64,000 nt of DNA, taken from contig JAUXGA010000001.1 in the NCBI GenBank assembly GCA_030622545.1, forward strand, positions 62,001-126,000, read 5' to 3'. The position numbers were made by a program, and so were the translations under genes. Below are positions 45,451-52,538 of this stretch, in pieces. Source of the DNA: a bacterium. GTDB taxonomy: Bacteria; Electryoneota; RPQS01; DYHQ01. Numbering within the stretch: the stretch's first letter is position 1; the number at the start of each line of letters is the position of its first letter. The notes under the pieces are model-generated. The model ran no database searches. It was given only the letters and a program-made list of their open reading frames with translations, and was not told the origin of the DNA.

Positions 45451-46293
45451 TTAGCTCGTGGCAGTGTCGTTTGTTTTGCCAATAAAACTCAAGACGAGAC
45501 GGCGATATTCATCCGGAGAAAGCAGATCCTGCAAGTTCCTTGAAAGTTCTCCACCATCGTACATGGTATGGCCAAGCAGTTTTTTGCTGCGGCGCAGACT
45601 CTTGGTCAAGATGGAGTCGAGCCATTCGAGTTCTTTCAGGTACCATGGAAAAACAGCTTCTCCTACGCGGCAGAATCTCAAATCATCCTCAAGATTGTCA
45701 GGCTCGATACAGCAGAGCCATCCCTTACCCAGTGAATCAAGAACCAGCTCATCGGGAAAGGCATGCAGATCTTCATTCGTTTCTACAACTCGACCGGATA
45801 CCGGTGACAAGATTGAAAAAACCCTGACTCCCTGAATGATCTGACAGCAGCATTCTCCACGCAGGATTCGTTGGCCGCGTGCGGGTAACGACACGTCATC
45901 AATAGATCCCAAAACAATCGCTGCAATATTGTCGATACCAACATACACCCGATCCGGAGCCTTTACTTGAATCCAAGTGTGCTTCGGGTAGAAGTAGCGG
46001 TCGTCGTCGCGGAAATTTTCCAAGTGTGACACGAGCGAAAACCGCGTCGGATCGTAGTTCTGTCCTCGTCTTGAAACCGGTTCCACACTTGGAACCGGGC
46101 TTTTGTCCTTCGCTTCATCGGTGGTGGGAGTTCCCGCCAGTCCTCTCAATCCAATATCCAAAGGACAAGTATCGCAATTGAAATCTCGATCGCAGATCTT
46201 ATAAGCGACCACACCGAGTTCCATCCAGACACAGGGTTTATCCCCTTTCGGAATGACGGAAAACCGGCCTTCGTTTTTTGGTTTCGGATTCAT
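45451..46293 (-). CDS. GcvH-like protein without the lipoyl lysine, with an N-terminal cysteine motif
   Basis: The 280-residue protein has an N-terminal four-cysteine motif (CVWMELGVVAYKICDRD followed by NCDTCPLD). After a linker comes a lipoyl/GcvH-type domain: YPKHTWIQV, VGIDNIAAIVLGSID and ILSPVSGRVVETN, then GKGWLCCIEP. In the glycine cleavage H-protein the lysine 11 residues before SPVSG carries lipoate; here that position is a valine and the block reads CCCQIIQGVRVF, so normal lipoylation is not expected. Such H-like proteins with the cysteine N-terminus are often encoded beside heterodisulfide-reductase-like genes in anaerobes. Here it diverges from such a cluster. I infer a partner of the Hdr system; its chemistry is unknown. 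Confidence 0.75.
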   Translation of the reverse strand: MNPKPKNEGRFSVIPKGDKPCVWMELGVVAYKICDRDFNCDTCPLDIGLRGLAGTPTTDEAKDKSPVPSVEPVSRRGQNYDPTRFSLVSHLENFRDDDRYFYPKHTWIQVKAPDRVYVGIDNIAAIVLGSIDDVSLPARGQRILRGECCCQIIQGVRVFSILSPVSGRVVETNEDLHAFPDELVLDSLGKGWLCCIEPDNLEDDLRFCRVGEAVFPWYLKELEWLDSILTKSLRRSKKLLGHTMYDGGELSRNLQDLLSPDEYRRLVLSFIGKTNDTATS

Positions 46294-46435
46294 AAGAATC
46301 GCTCCTGTTGGGAAAGCTAAACGTTCCAGCCTACCCTTACATACCCTTCCCCCTCTTCATCGGCAGCTGCGGTAACTACCGGTGCCTCTGCAGGAAAGAT
46401 AGGAAAATACCGCACGATAATTCCAACGCGGAAGG

Positions 46436-46522
46436 TTATTCTGCTCTCTTCCCGAAGTACTGGATTCCAAGGTCCAGCAGCAGAAAGCCGATAACGATTC
46501 CGATTGCGGTAATTGCAGCCAT
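46436..46522 (-). CDS. 28-residue single-pass membrane peptide
   Basis: A very short frame, MAAITAIGIVIGFLLLDLGI followed by QYFGKRAE, with AGGAGGAG about ten bases before its ATG. It lies between the GcvH-like gene and the next small membrane gene on the same strand. One hydrophobic helix with a positive C-terminus predicts N-out, C-in membrane insertion. After its stop, a second frame (ending EGYVRVGWNV) continues to near the next gene; a frameshift joining the two is possible. Similar single-helix leaders precede GcvH-like modules in other anaerobes. Confidence 0.5.
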   Translation of the reverse strand: MAAITAIGIVIGFLLLDLGIQYFGKRAE

Positions 46523-46571
46523 ATTTGAATGACTCCTCCTCATCCGTCAAGTGGACTCTTCGCGGGGCGGA

Positions 46572-46826
46572 TTACGAATTGTCTTTGTCTTCCTTTTTCG
46601 AGTCGTCGTCGACCTTTTTACCCCCATCAGCCATCGTAAGCCCCAGTTGCCCGGTTTGGCGCTGGAAACCAATTGGTGACTTGGCGATGGACCGTTTAGC
46701 CCCAAAGAGACCTTGGAAAAGGGCGCTAATGCCGATGATTGGAAGTGCAATCCACGGCAAGAGAACCAGCAGGGCAAAGACGATCCAAATAATGAGAGCA
46801 TACCATGGTAATTCTATATAGAACAT
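46572..46826 (-). CDS. Small two-helix membrane protein with acidic/lysine tail
   Basis: From the ATG at 46826 (GGAGG eight bases upstream) the protein is 84 residues. WYALIIWIVFALLVLLPWIA and LPIIGISALFQGLFGAKRS form a membrane hairpin, followed by a polar tail rich in Lys and Asp (KKVDDDSKKEDKD). First gene of the minus-strand unit that includes the GcvH-like gene. No family recognised; an anchor or scaffold role is a guess. The 731-base gap from here to 47557 holds only the two divergent regulatory regions described separately. Confidence 0.6.
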   Translation of the reverse strand: MFYIELPWYALIIWIVFALLVLLPWIALPIIGISALFQGLFGAKRSIAKSPIGFQRQTGQLGLTMADGGKKVDDDSKKEDKDNS

Positions 46827-46883
46827 CGTCTTATCCTCCACCTAATAGCGGGTTAAATATCGTTGATGCTATCCTCGGTGATA

Positions 46884-46912
46884 AATACAGACTCGCTTTA
46901 CAGTAAGTGCAA
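46884..46912 (-). promoter_or_regulatory. Possible promoter for the GcvH-like gene unit
   Basis: On the minus strand: TTGCAC, 17 bases, TGTATT, with a leader of about 55 bases to the start at 46826. Confidence 0.45.
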
Positions 46913-47356
46913 CTCTCATTCCAATTTTGCAAGCCTTCTATTAACAGGATATTTGAAATCATATCGCGAAATTTTTCCCAAACTTTTGTAGAGAAATACA
47001 TCAGCACTTTCCAGAATCTCAACACTTCTTTCGGCGCATGGTTTCGGAAATGAAAACGTTCCCCGTGATCCAAGATAAATCAGCTTAATTGTCCGTGTTT
47101 TCTATATCTCCAGTTTGACGAGTTCTAACTACAGAGCCCTTGAATCGCCTAAATGGCCATCACAGTCCTATTTGCAATTTGAACGACGGCCAGCGATAGA
47201 CTTGTCAATTCTAAAAGATTGTTAATCCTGTCTACGGCATAAATAATACTTGCCAAGAGGTATGAGAGGTGCTGCGGCCATGGTAACCTCGAAAAGAGAA
47301 TTTCCTTCACCGACGCAGGATGATGGTGTTGGAATTCTCTACAATCGAGTTGTGTT

Positions 47357-47399
47357 TTGCCGCAAAATATTGCGAAATTTTTCTCAATATCTATCGCAA
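47357..47399 (+). promoter_or_regulatory. Palindromic operator with repeated CGCAA/TTGCG half-sites
   Basis: TTGC-CGCAA, then AATA, then TTGCG (47357-47374), and after a 20-base AT-rich spacer a further CGCAA (47395-47399). CGCAA-AATA-TTGCG is a perfect inverted repeat. The set also forms TATTGCGA...TCGCAATA. It lies just upstream of the -10 box for the Hdr-hydrogenase genes, placing the last half-site over the -35 region, the position of a class II activator or of a repressor. The binding protein is unknown; the sequence is not a standard FNR or Rex site. Confidence 0.55.
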
Positions 47400-47425
47400 T
47401 AACCTATTAATAAAGTACATATAAT
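47395..47425 (+). promoter_or_regulatory. Likely promoter of the Hdr-hydrogenase run (-10 TATAAT)
   Basis: TATAAT at 47420-47425 is a perfect -10 box, but the -35 position reads CAATAA, far from TTGACA. This points to an activator-dependent promoter, in keeping with the palindromic half-sites immediately upstream. The leader to the first gene is about 125 bases. Confidence 0.5.
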
Positions 47426-47557
47426 AGCGGCATGAGAGTTGCCCTTGTAATGAATAGATGGATTTTAGATTTACATGTGAAATATTTCACAGCTCGCTGA
47501 AAGCGGGAAGTCATTGTACACCTTTTCAAACCGTAAACCCCTCATTCTGGAGGATAT

Positions 47558-48154
47558 ATGCCATCCATTCCGCCCATTCCAGAGCCAAAGCGACAGCGCG
47601 AGGCAGATCTGCGCGAGGCCTTCTTAAAAGAGGTCGCAGGCATACCCGCTGGTGAAAAAATAAAGAACTGCATTCAATGCGGCACCTGCACCGCCACTTG
47701 TCCGGTCTCTCGCTGGATGGACATCACTCCGCGTGAGACGGTCGCCCTATTCCGGGCCGGAATGCTCGAGGAAATTTTGGAAAGCCGCACGATCTGGATC
47801 TGCGCCTCGTGCTACTCGTGCACGGTCCGATGTCCCATGGGCATCCAAGTGACAGATCTGCTGTATGCTCTGAAGCGGCTTGCAACGGACAAAAAGATTT
47901 ATCCGAGTCGCTTCCCTGCCCATGCGCTGTCGGATACTTTCATTTCCAGTCTATACAGGTTCGGTCGGATTTACGAGCTGGAGTTGGGATTAAGATACTT
48001 CCTCAAAACTCATCCCCTGAAGCTTCTTGCGAACATAGGCTTTGGTCTCTTGATGATCATCAAAGGCCGGATGGCTATATTGCCAAAGCGAATCAAAAAG
48101 GCGAATGAGGTCAAGGCTATCATTAATCGCGCCAAAGAACTGGAAGGTGTGTGA
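47558..48154 (+). CDS. hdrC: Heterodisulfide reductase-like subunit C
   Basis: The 198-residue protein is an iron-sulfur relay with two cubane sites, CIQCGTCTATCPVSR and CASCYSCTVRCPMGI, the HdrC layout in which HdrC passes electrons from HdrA to HdrB. The C-terminal helices are typical of bacterial HdrC. GGAGG precedes the ATG. It is the first gene of the run, and its stop overlaps the hdrB start by one base. In methanogens HdrC works with CoM-S-S-CoB, which bacteria lack, so the natural acceptor here is unknown. Confidence 0.92.
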   Translation: MPSIPPIPEPKRQREADLREAFLKEVAGIPAGEKIKNCIQCGTCTATCPVSRWMDITPRETVALFRAGMLEEILESRTIWICASCYSCTVRCPMGIQVTDLLYALKRLATDKKIYPSRFPAHALSDTFISSLYRFGRIYELELGLRYFLKTHPLKLLANIGFGLLMIIKGRMAILPKRIKKANEVKAIINRAKELEGV

Positions 48155-49038
48155 TGGAATACGCCTACTATCCGGGATGCAGCCTCGAATACTCGGGCAA
48201 ACCATATGATAAGTCCATTCGCGAAGTATTCAAAGCGCTGGGTGTGAAATTGCGTGACATCAAGGACTGGAATTGCTGTGGGGCTACAATGTACGTGTCA
48301 ATTGATAAAATCGTCGCCTGTTCCGTGGCCGCCCGCAACCTTGCCCTCGCGCAGAACATGGGCTGCGATATCTGTGCGCCATGCAATAGCTGTTACACAA
48401 TCCTTCGCAAGGTCAACCGCTATCTCGCCTACGATCCAGAGATGCGTGGCAAGATCCTCGAAGTTTTAAAGGCGGCAAACCTCACATATGACACACCTGT
48501 GGATGTTCGCCATCCGCTGGACATTCTGGTGAACGATGTGGGACTCGATACTATTAAAGAGGCAGCGCCATATCGCTTCGATGGTCTTAAAGTGGCTCCC
48601 TATTATGGTTGTCAGCTTGTCCGCCCTGAACACCACTTTGACGATGTGGACGATCCTATGACCATGGACAATCTGCTGACGGCGTTGGGAGCGGACGTTG
48701 TGCCGTTCGCCTCTAAGGTGCGCTGCTGTGGCGGTAGTCTGATGACCACATGCGAGGAGGTCGCGCTGGACCTGAACAATAGTATCCTCAAGGATGCAGA
48801 GGACAACGGCGCTGAAATCATGGTTACGGCTTGCGCATTGTGTCAAATGAACCTTGAAGGCTACCAGAAAAAAATCAATAAGCGTTACAGTCAAAAGCAC
48901 AACATGCCAATCGTTTTCTTCAGCCAATTGATCGGACTGGCGCTTGGCGTAAATCCCAAGAGATTAGGCTTACAGTCAATGTTGGTAAAACCTAAAAACC
49001 TAAAACTGATACCTAAAGGGATGAAGGTCGAAGCATGA
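48154..49038 (+). CDS. hdrB: Heterodisulfide reductase-like subunit B (two CCG domains)
   Basis: The 294-residue protein has two full CCG-domain motifs: the first ends in DWNCCGATMY and CAPCNSC, the second in VRCCGGSLMTT and CALCQMN. In methanogen HdrB these ten cysteines bind two non-cubane [4Fe-4S] clusters that split the disulfide substrate, so the active site looks intact. The start overlaps hdrC and its stop overlaps the next gene (ATGA), so translation is coupled. Substrate is unknown; a low-molecular-weight or protein disulfide is the natural suggestion. Confidence 0.92.
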   Translation: MEYAYYPGCSLEYSGKPYDKSIREVFKALGVKLRDIKDWNCCGATMYVSIDKIVACSVAARNLALAQNMGCDICAPCNSCYTILRKVNRYLAYDPEMRGKILEVLKAANLTYDTPVDVRHPLDILVNDVGLDTIKEAAPYRFDGLKVAPYYGCQLVRPEHHFDDVDDPMTMDNLLTALGADVVPFASKVRCCGGSLMTTCEEVALDLNNSILKDAEDNGAEIMVTACALCQMNLEGYQKKINKRYSQKHNMPIVFFSQLIGLALGVNPKRLGLQSMLVKPKNLKLIPKGMKVEA

Positions 49039-50003
49039 GCGAGAATAAGACGCACGGCAACGGCAAGATTCCTCGCTGCCGAATCGGTTTATACATCTGC
49101 CACTGTGGAACGAATATCTCAAAGATGGTGAATGTGGTACGCATCGCCAAAGAGATGGCGAGCCACCCTGATGTGGTGGTGTCTCGGGAATACAAGTTCA
49201 TGTGTTCCGAACCCGGTCAGGAGCTCATCATTAAGGACATTGAAGAGCATAACCTTGACCGCATAGTGGTGGCAGCCTGCAGCCCACTAATGCACGAGCC
49301 TACCTTCCGCACCACCGTAGAGCGAGGCGGCCTGAACCGATACCTTTTCGAGATGGTCAATATCCGTGAGCAGTGTAGTTGGGTATCGATGAATCGCGAA
49401 GACGGCACGAATAAGGCTCGAGCCCTCATTCGGGGTGCTCTGGCGCGCGTGAAGTTCCACGAATCTCTCGAAATGCGACGAGTTACCATTGGCAGGCGCG
49501 TTATGATCGTAGGCGGAGGCATCGCCGGTATCGAGGCGGCCTTGCAGATTGCAGATGCTGGTTACGAAGTGATTCTGGTAGAGAAAGAGGAATCCATCGG
49601 CGGCCACATGGCCCAATTCGATAAGACATTCCCCACTCTCGATTGCGCCGCTTGTATTTTGACACCTAAGATGGTTGCGGTGGGAACACATCCCCGCATT
49701 CGTCTTATGACTTTTTCTGAAGTAGAAGAAGTTCAGGGTTACATCGGCAATTTCAAGGTTAAGGTTAGAAAGAAAGCGCGGTTTGTAGATCCCGAATTGT
49801 GCAATAGTTGCGGGTCGTGCTACGAGGTGTGCCCGAGTCAGCCTTACCCCAAGGACCGCCAGCTTATCATCGGGGACAAAGTTTATAAGAAAGGTCCCCG
49901 TCCAAAGCCGCGCTTGGCGGAATTGCTGAAGCAGGCGAGCGAATTGGCCGCCCCAACTGATGCTCAACCCATCCCCGAGCAGGAAGGAGCTGAACTACCA
50001 TGA
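49035..50003 (+). CDS. hdrA: N-terminal half of HdrA (FAD Rossmann part)
   Basis: The 322-residue protein matches only the first half of HdrA. It has the N-terminal domain with LYICHCGTNISKMVNV and VVAACSPLMHEPTF, a Rossmann FAD site MIVGGGIAGIEAAL (about residues 157-170), EKEESIGGHMAQFDKTFPTL, CAACILTP and one ferredoxin-like site CNSCGSCYEVCP, after which it stops. The FAD domain of HdrA continues beyond this point; that continuation is encoded by the second half of the gene at 52539-54293. The break thus falls inside the iron-sulfur insertion of the thioredoxin-reductase-like fold, so the two polypeptides must associate to build one flavin site. ATGA overlaps link it to both neighbours. 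Confidence 0.88.
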   Translation: MSENKTHGNGKIPRCRIGLYICHCGTNISKMVNVVRIAKEMASHPDVVVSREYKFMCSEPGQELIIKDIEEHNLDRIVVAACSPLMHEPTFRTTVERGGLNRYLFEMVNIREQCSWVSMNREDGTNKARALIRGALARVKFHESLEMRRVTIGRRVMIVGGGIAGIEAALQIADAGYEVILVEKEESIGGHMAQFDKTFPTLDCAACILTPKMVAVGTHPRIRLMTFSEVEEVQGYIGNFKVKVRKKARFVDPELCNSCGSCYEVCPSQPYPKDRQLIIGDKVYKKGPRPKPRLAELLKQASELAAPTDAQPIPEQEGAELP

Positions 50004-50518
50004 GTCTCCCTGTCGAAGCCCAAGATGAACTCGAGCAGATAATCACCAGCATTGTTGACCGCTACAAGGCAAAACCGACGGCGCTGATTATGGCGTTGCA
50101 GGATATTCAAAAGTACTATCACTACCTTCCGATAGAGGCCTTGAAACTGATAGCGAAGAAAATGAATCTGCCTGTCGCGCAGCTTTTTGGCGTTGCTACT
50201 TTCTTCAAGGCATTTAGCCTCACACCCAAAGGCAAGCATCACATGTGCGTATGCACCGGAACCGCCTGCCATGTCCGACAGGCTGGTGTTATTGTGGACA
50301 ATCTTAGCCGCTCTCTGGGCATAAACCCCGGTGAGACAACACCAGACGGGGAAATCAGCTTTGAGACGGTGAACTGCATAGGCGCTTGCGCATTGGGCCC
50401 CGTTATAACCGTTGACGACGAATACCATGGTCATATGACCGTCGCCAAGCTGAACAAGGTTTTGGACGACCTGCGCGGTAAAAAGACGGCTGAGGAAATG
50501 GTGGAGGAAGTGCAATGA
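50000..50518 (+). CDS. NuoE-like [2Fe-2S] subunit (24 kDa/HndA type)
   Basis: The 172-residue protein is the thioredoxin-fold partner of NuoF in NADH-oxidising modules. After an N-terminal helical part (IVDRYKAKPTALIMALQDIQ) come the four [2Fe-2S] cysteines in CTGTACHV and NCIGACALGPVI, all present. NuoE/HndA/HydC proteins accept electrons from the flavin of NuoF. It overlaps the genes on both sides by four bases, so it belongs to the same complex. It is inserted between the two halves of HdrA. Confidence 0.93.
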   Translation: MSLPVEAQDELEQIITSIVDRYKAKPTALIMALQDIQKYYHYLPIEALKLIAKKMNLPVAQLFGVATFFKAFSLTPKGKHHMCVCTGTACHVRQAGVIVDNLSRSLGINPGETTPDGEISFETVNCIGACALGPVITVDDEYHGHMTVAKLNKVLDDLRGKKTAEEMVEEVQ

Positions 50519-52527
50519 ACAACAATAAATTCACCTCGCCGGAAGACCTCAATCGTCTGAGAGAGCGCTTGGTCAAGCAGCGCGAGGAAGGCCGAATCAT
50601 TATTACCGTGTGTGCCGGTACCGGTTGCCTCGCCTGCGGATGTGAAGCGGTAACGGCAGCCTTCCGGGAGGCGCTGAAGGAAAACCAGTTAGAAGACAAG
50701 GTTGAAATCAGAACCACCGGATGTCACGGGTTTTGTGAGCGTGGCCCGTTGGTTGTTCTGCGACCGGAAGGCACTTTTTATCAGCGGGTAAAACCAGCGG
50801 ATGCGAAACTAATTGTAGAGCAGACCATCAAGCACGGGAAATTGGTCAACAAACTTCTGTATCGCGATCCCCAAACCAAAGAAGTTATTGTCAAGGAAGA
50901 TGATATTCCGTTTTACAGCAAGCAGATGCGTCTGATATTCGGTATGAACGGACACATGGATCCCACATCCATCAATGACTACATCGCTTTGGGAGGCTAT
51001 CAGGCTCTGGCTAAGGCTCTGCTTACGATGACACCGGAACAAGTCATTGACGAAGTCAAGAAATCAGGACTGAGAGGCCGTGGTGGCGGAGGATACCACG
51101 CGGGCAAGAAGTGGGCTTCCTGCCGTAGAGCTAAAGGAGAACCGAAGTATGTCATCTGCAACGCCGATGAAGGGGACCCGGGAGCTTTCATGGATCGCTC
51201 ACTGCTTGAAGGCAATCCCCACGGGGTTATTGAAGGTATGGTCATCGGTGCATTCGCCATCGGCAGTCATGACGGGTATGTGTATGTGCGCAACGAGTAT
51301 CCTCTGGCGGTGAAGAACCTGAACATCGCCGTTGACGCTGCCCGCGAGCATGGGTTTTTAGGGGATAACATTTTCGGAAGCAGCTTCAATTTTGATATCG
51401 ATGTTTCCCGTGGCGGCGGGGCGTTTGTGTGCGGCGAATCTACAGCTTTGATGGCATCGTTGGAAGGAAAAATCGGCGAGCCTCGGGCTAAATATGTCCA
51501 TACCGTTGATGCGGGTCTCTGGGATAAACCGTCCAATCTCAACAATGTAGAGACTTGGGCGAATGTCCCGCTGATTATTGAAAAAGGCGCTGACTGGTAC
51601 AGCCGGATCGGCACCGCGAGCTCAAAGGGAACCAAGGTATTTGCTTTGACCGGCAAAATTAATAACACTGGTCTTGTAGAAGTGCCGATGGGGATTACCC
51701 TCCGCGAGATTATCTTCGACATCGGAGGCGGGCCTCCGAAAGGCAAAAAATTCAAGGCGGTTCAGACCGGCGGCCCATCAGGCGGAACCCTCGTCGTCGA
51801 AACACGCGAGCCGAAGGTGCATGAAAGCCTCGTGGCACACGGCGATATTCGCGACGAGGAGGAAGTCGTAAGTCTGCTCGATTTGCCGGTGGATTTCGAC
51901 GAACTGACTAAAGTCGGGTCCATGATGGGCTCGGGTGGCATGATTGTCATGGACCAAGACTCGTGCATGGTGGATGTGGCCAAATATTTTCTTAACTTCC
52001 TGCAGGAGGAGAGCTGCGGCAAATGTACCCCCTGTCGCGAGGGATTGCGCATCACGTTGGAGATACTGACACGCATCTCCGAAGGCAAAGGGCAAATGGA
52101 AGACCTTGACACTCTTGAGGAAATTTCGCAGGTGATGATTGACACATGCCTCTGTCAGTTGGGGGGAAGCGCACCCAACCCGGTTCTGTCCACGATTCGC
52201 TATTTTCGACAAGAATATCTCGCTCACATTGTAGAAAAACGATGCCCGGCTGGGGTGTGTAAGGAGCTTGTATCGCATGCGATTGATGAAACCTGTACCG
52301 GTTGCCATGTCTGTTTTAGTGTATGTCCCACAAACGCGATTATCGGCCAAACCAAGACCCTCCATGTCATCGACCAGGATGCCTGTATCCAATGCGGCGC
52401 GTGCTATCAGCTTTGCAGGTTTGACAGCATCAAACGAGTGAAGCGCGGCGAAGGTGACGCGATTCAGTATGTGGCGAAAGAGAAGTGGCATCCACCCGTG
52501 AAAAAGAAAGCCGCCGCCGTAGCTTAG
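50515..52527 (+). CDS. NuoF-like NADH-binding diaphorase subunit with extra ferredoxin domains
   Basis: The 670-residue protein has, in order, an N-terminal [2Fe-2S] thioredoxin-like domain (VCAGTGCLACGCEA; TTGCHGFCERGP), the FMN/NADH-binding domain (SGLRGRGGGGYHAGKKW; CNADEGDPGAFMDR), an SLBB region, the NuoF [4Fe-4S] site ESCGKCTPCREG with a distant ligand near DTCLCQLGG, and two C-terminal [4Fe-4S] ferredoxin motifs (CTGCHVCFSVCP; CIQCGACYQLC). This is the HydB/HndC layout used in NAD(P)-linked hydrogenases. The glycine-rich loop reads GGYHAG where most relatives have AGFPTG, and the usual CGEETAL reads CGESTAL. It should oxidise or reduce NAD(H) or NADP(H). Confidence 0.92.
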   Translation: MNNNKFTSPEDLNRLRERLVKQREEGRIIITVCAGTGCLACGCEAVTAAFREALKENQLEDKVEIRTTGCHGFCERGPLVVLRPEGTFYQRVKPADAKLIVEQTIKHGKLVNKLLYRDPQTKEVIVKEDDIPFYSKQMRLIFGMNGHMDPTSINDYIALGGYQALAKALLTMTPEQVIDEVKKSGLRGRGGGGYHAGKKWASCRRAKGEPKYVICNADEGDPGAFMDRSLLEGNPHGVIEGMVIGAFAIGSHDGYVYVRNEYPLAVKNLNIAVDAAREHGFLGDNIFGSSFNFDIDVSRGGGAFVCGESTALMASLEGKIGEPRAKYVHTVDAGLWDKPSNLNNVETWANVPLIIEKGADWYSRIGTASSKGTKVFALTGKINNTGLVEVPMGITLREIIFDIGGGPPKGKKFKAVQTGGPSGGTLVVETREPKVHESLVAHGDIRDEEEVVSLLDLPVDFDELTKVGSMMGSGGMIVMDQDSCMVDVAKYFLNFLQEESCGKCTPCREGLRITLEILTRISEGKGQMEDLDTLEEISQVMIDTCLCQLGGSAPNPVLSTIRYFRQEYLAHIVEKRCPAGVCKELVSHAIDETCTGCHVCFSVCPTNAIIGQTKTLHVIDQDACIQCGACYQLCRFDSIKRVKRGEGDAIQYVAKEKWHPPVKKKAAAVA

Positions 52528-52538
52528 GAGAGCTATTC

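Noticed and set aside
45451-46293. Call as a true glycine cleavage H protein
   Set aside because: The lipoyl lysine is replaced by valine, the N-terminus has an extra cysteine domain and no gcvT/gcvP genes are nearby.
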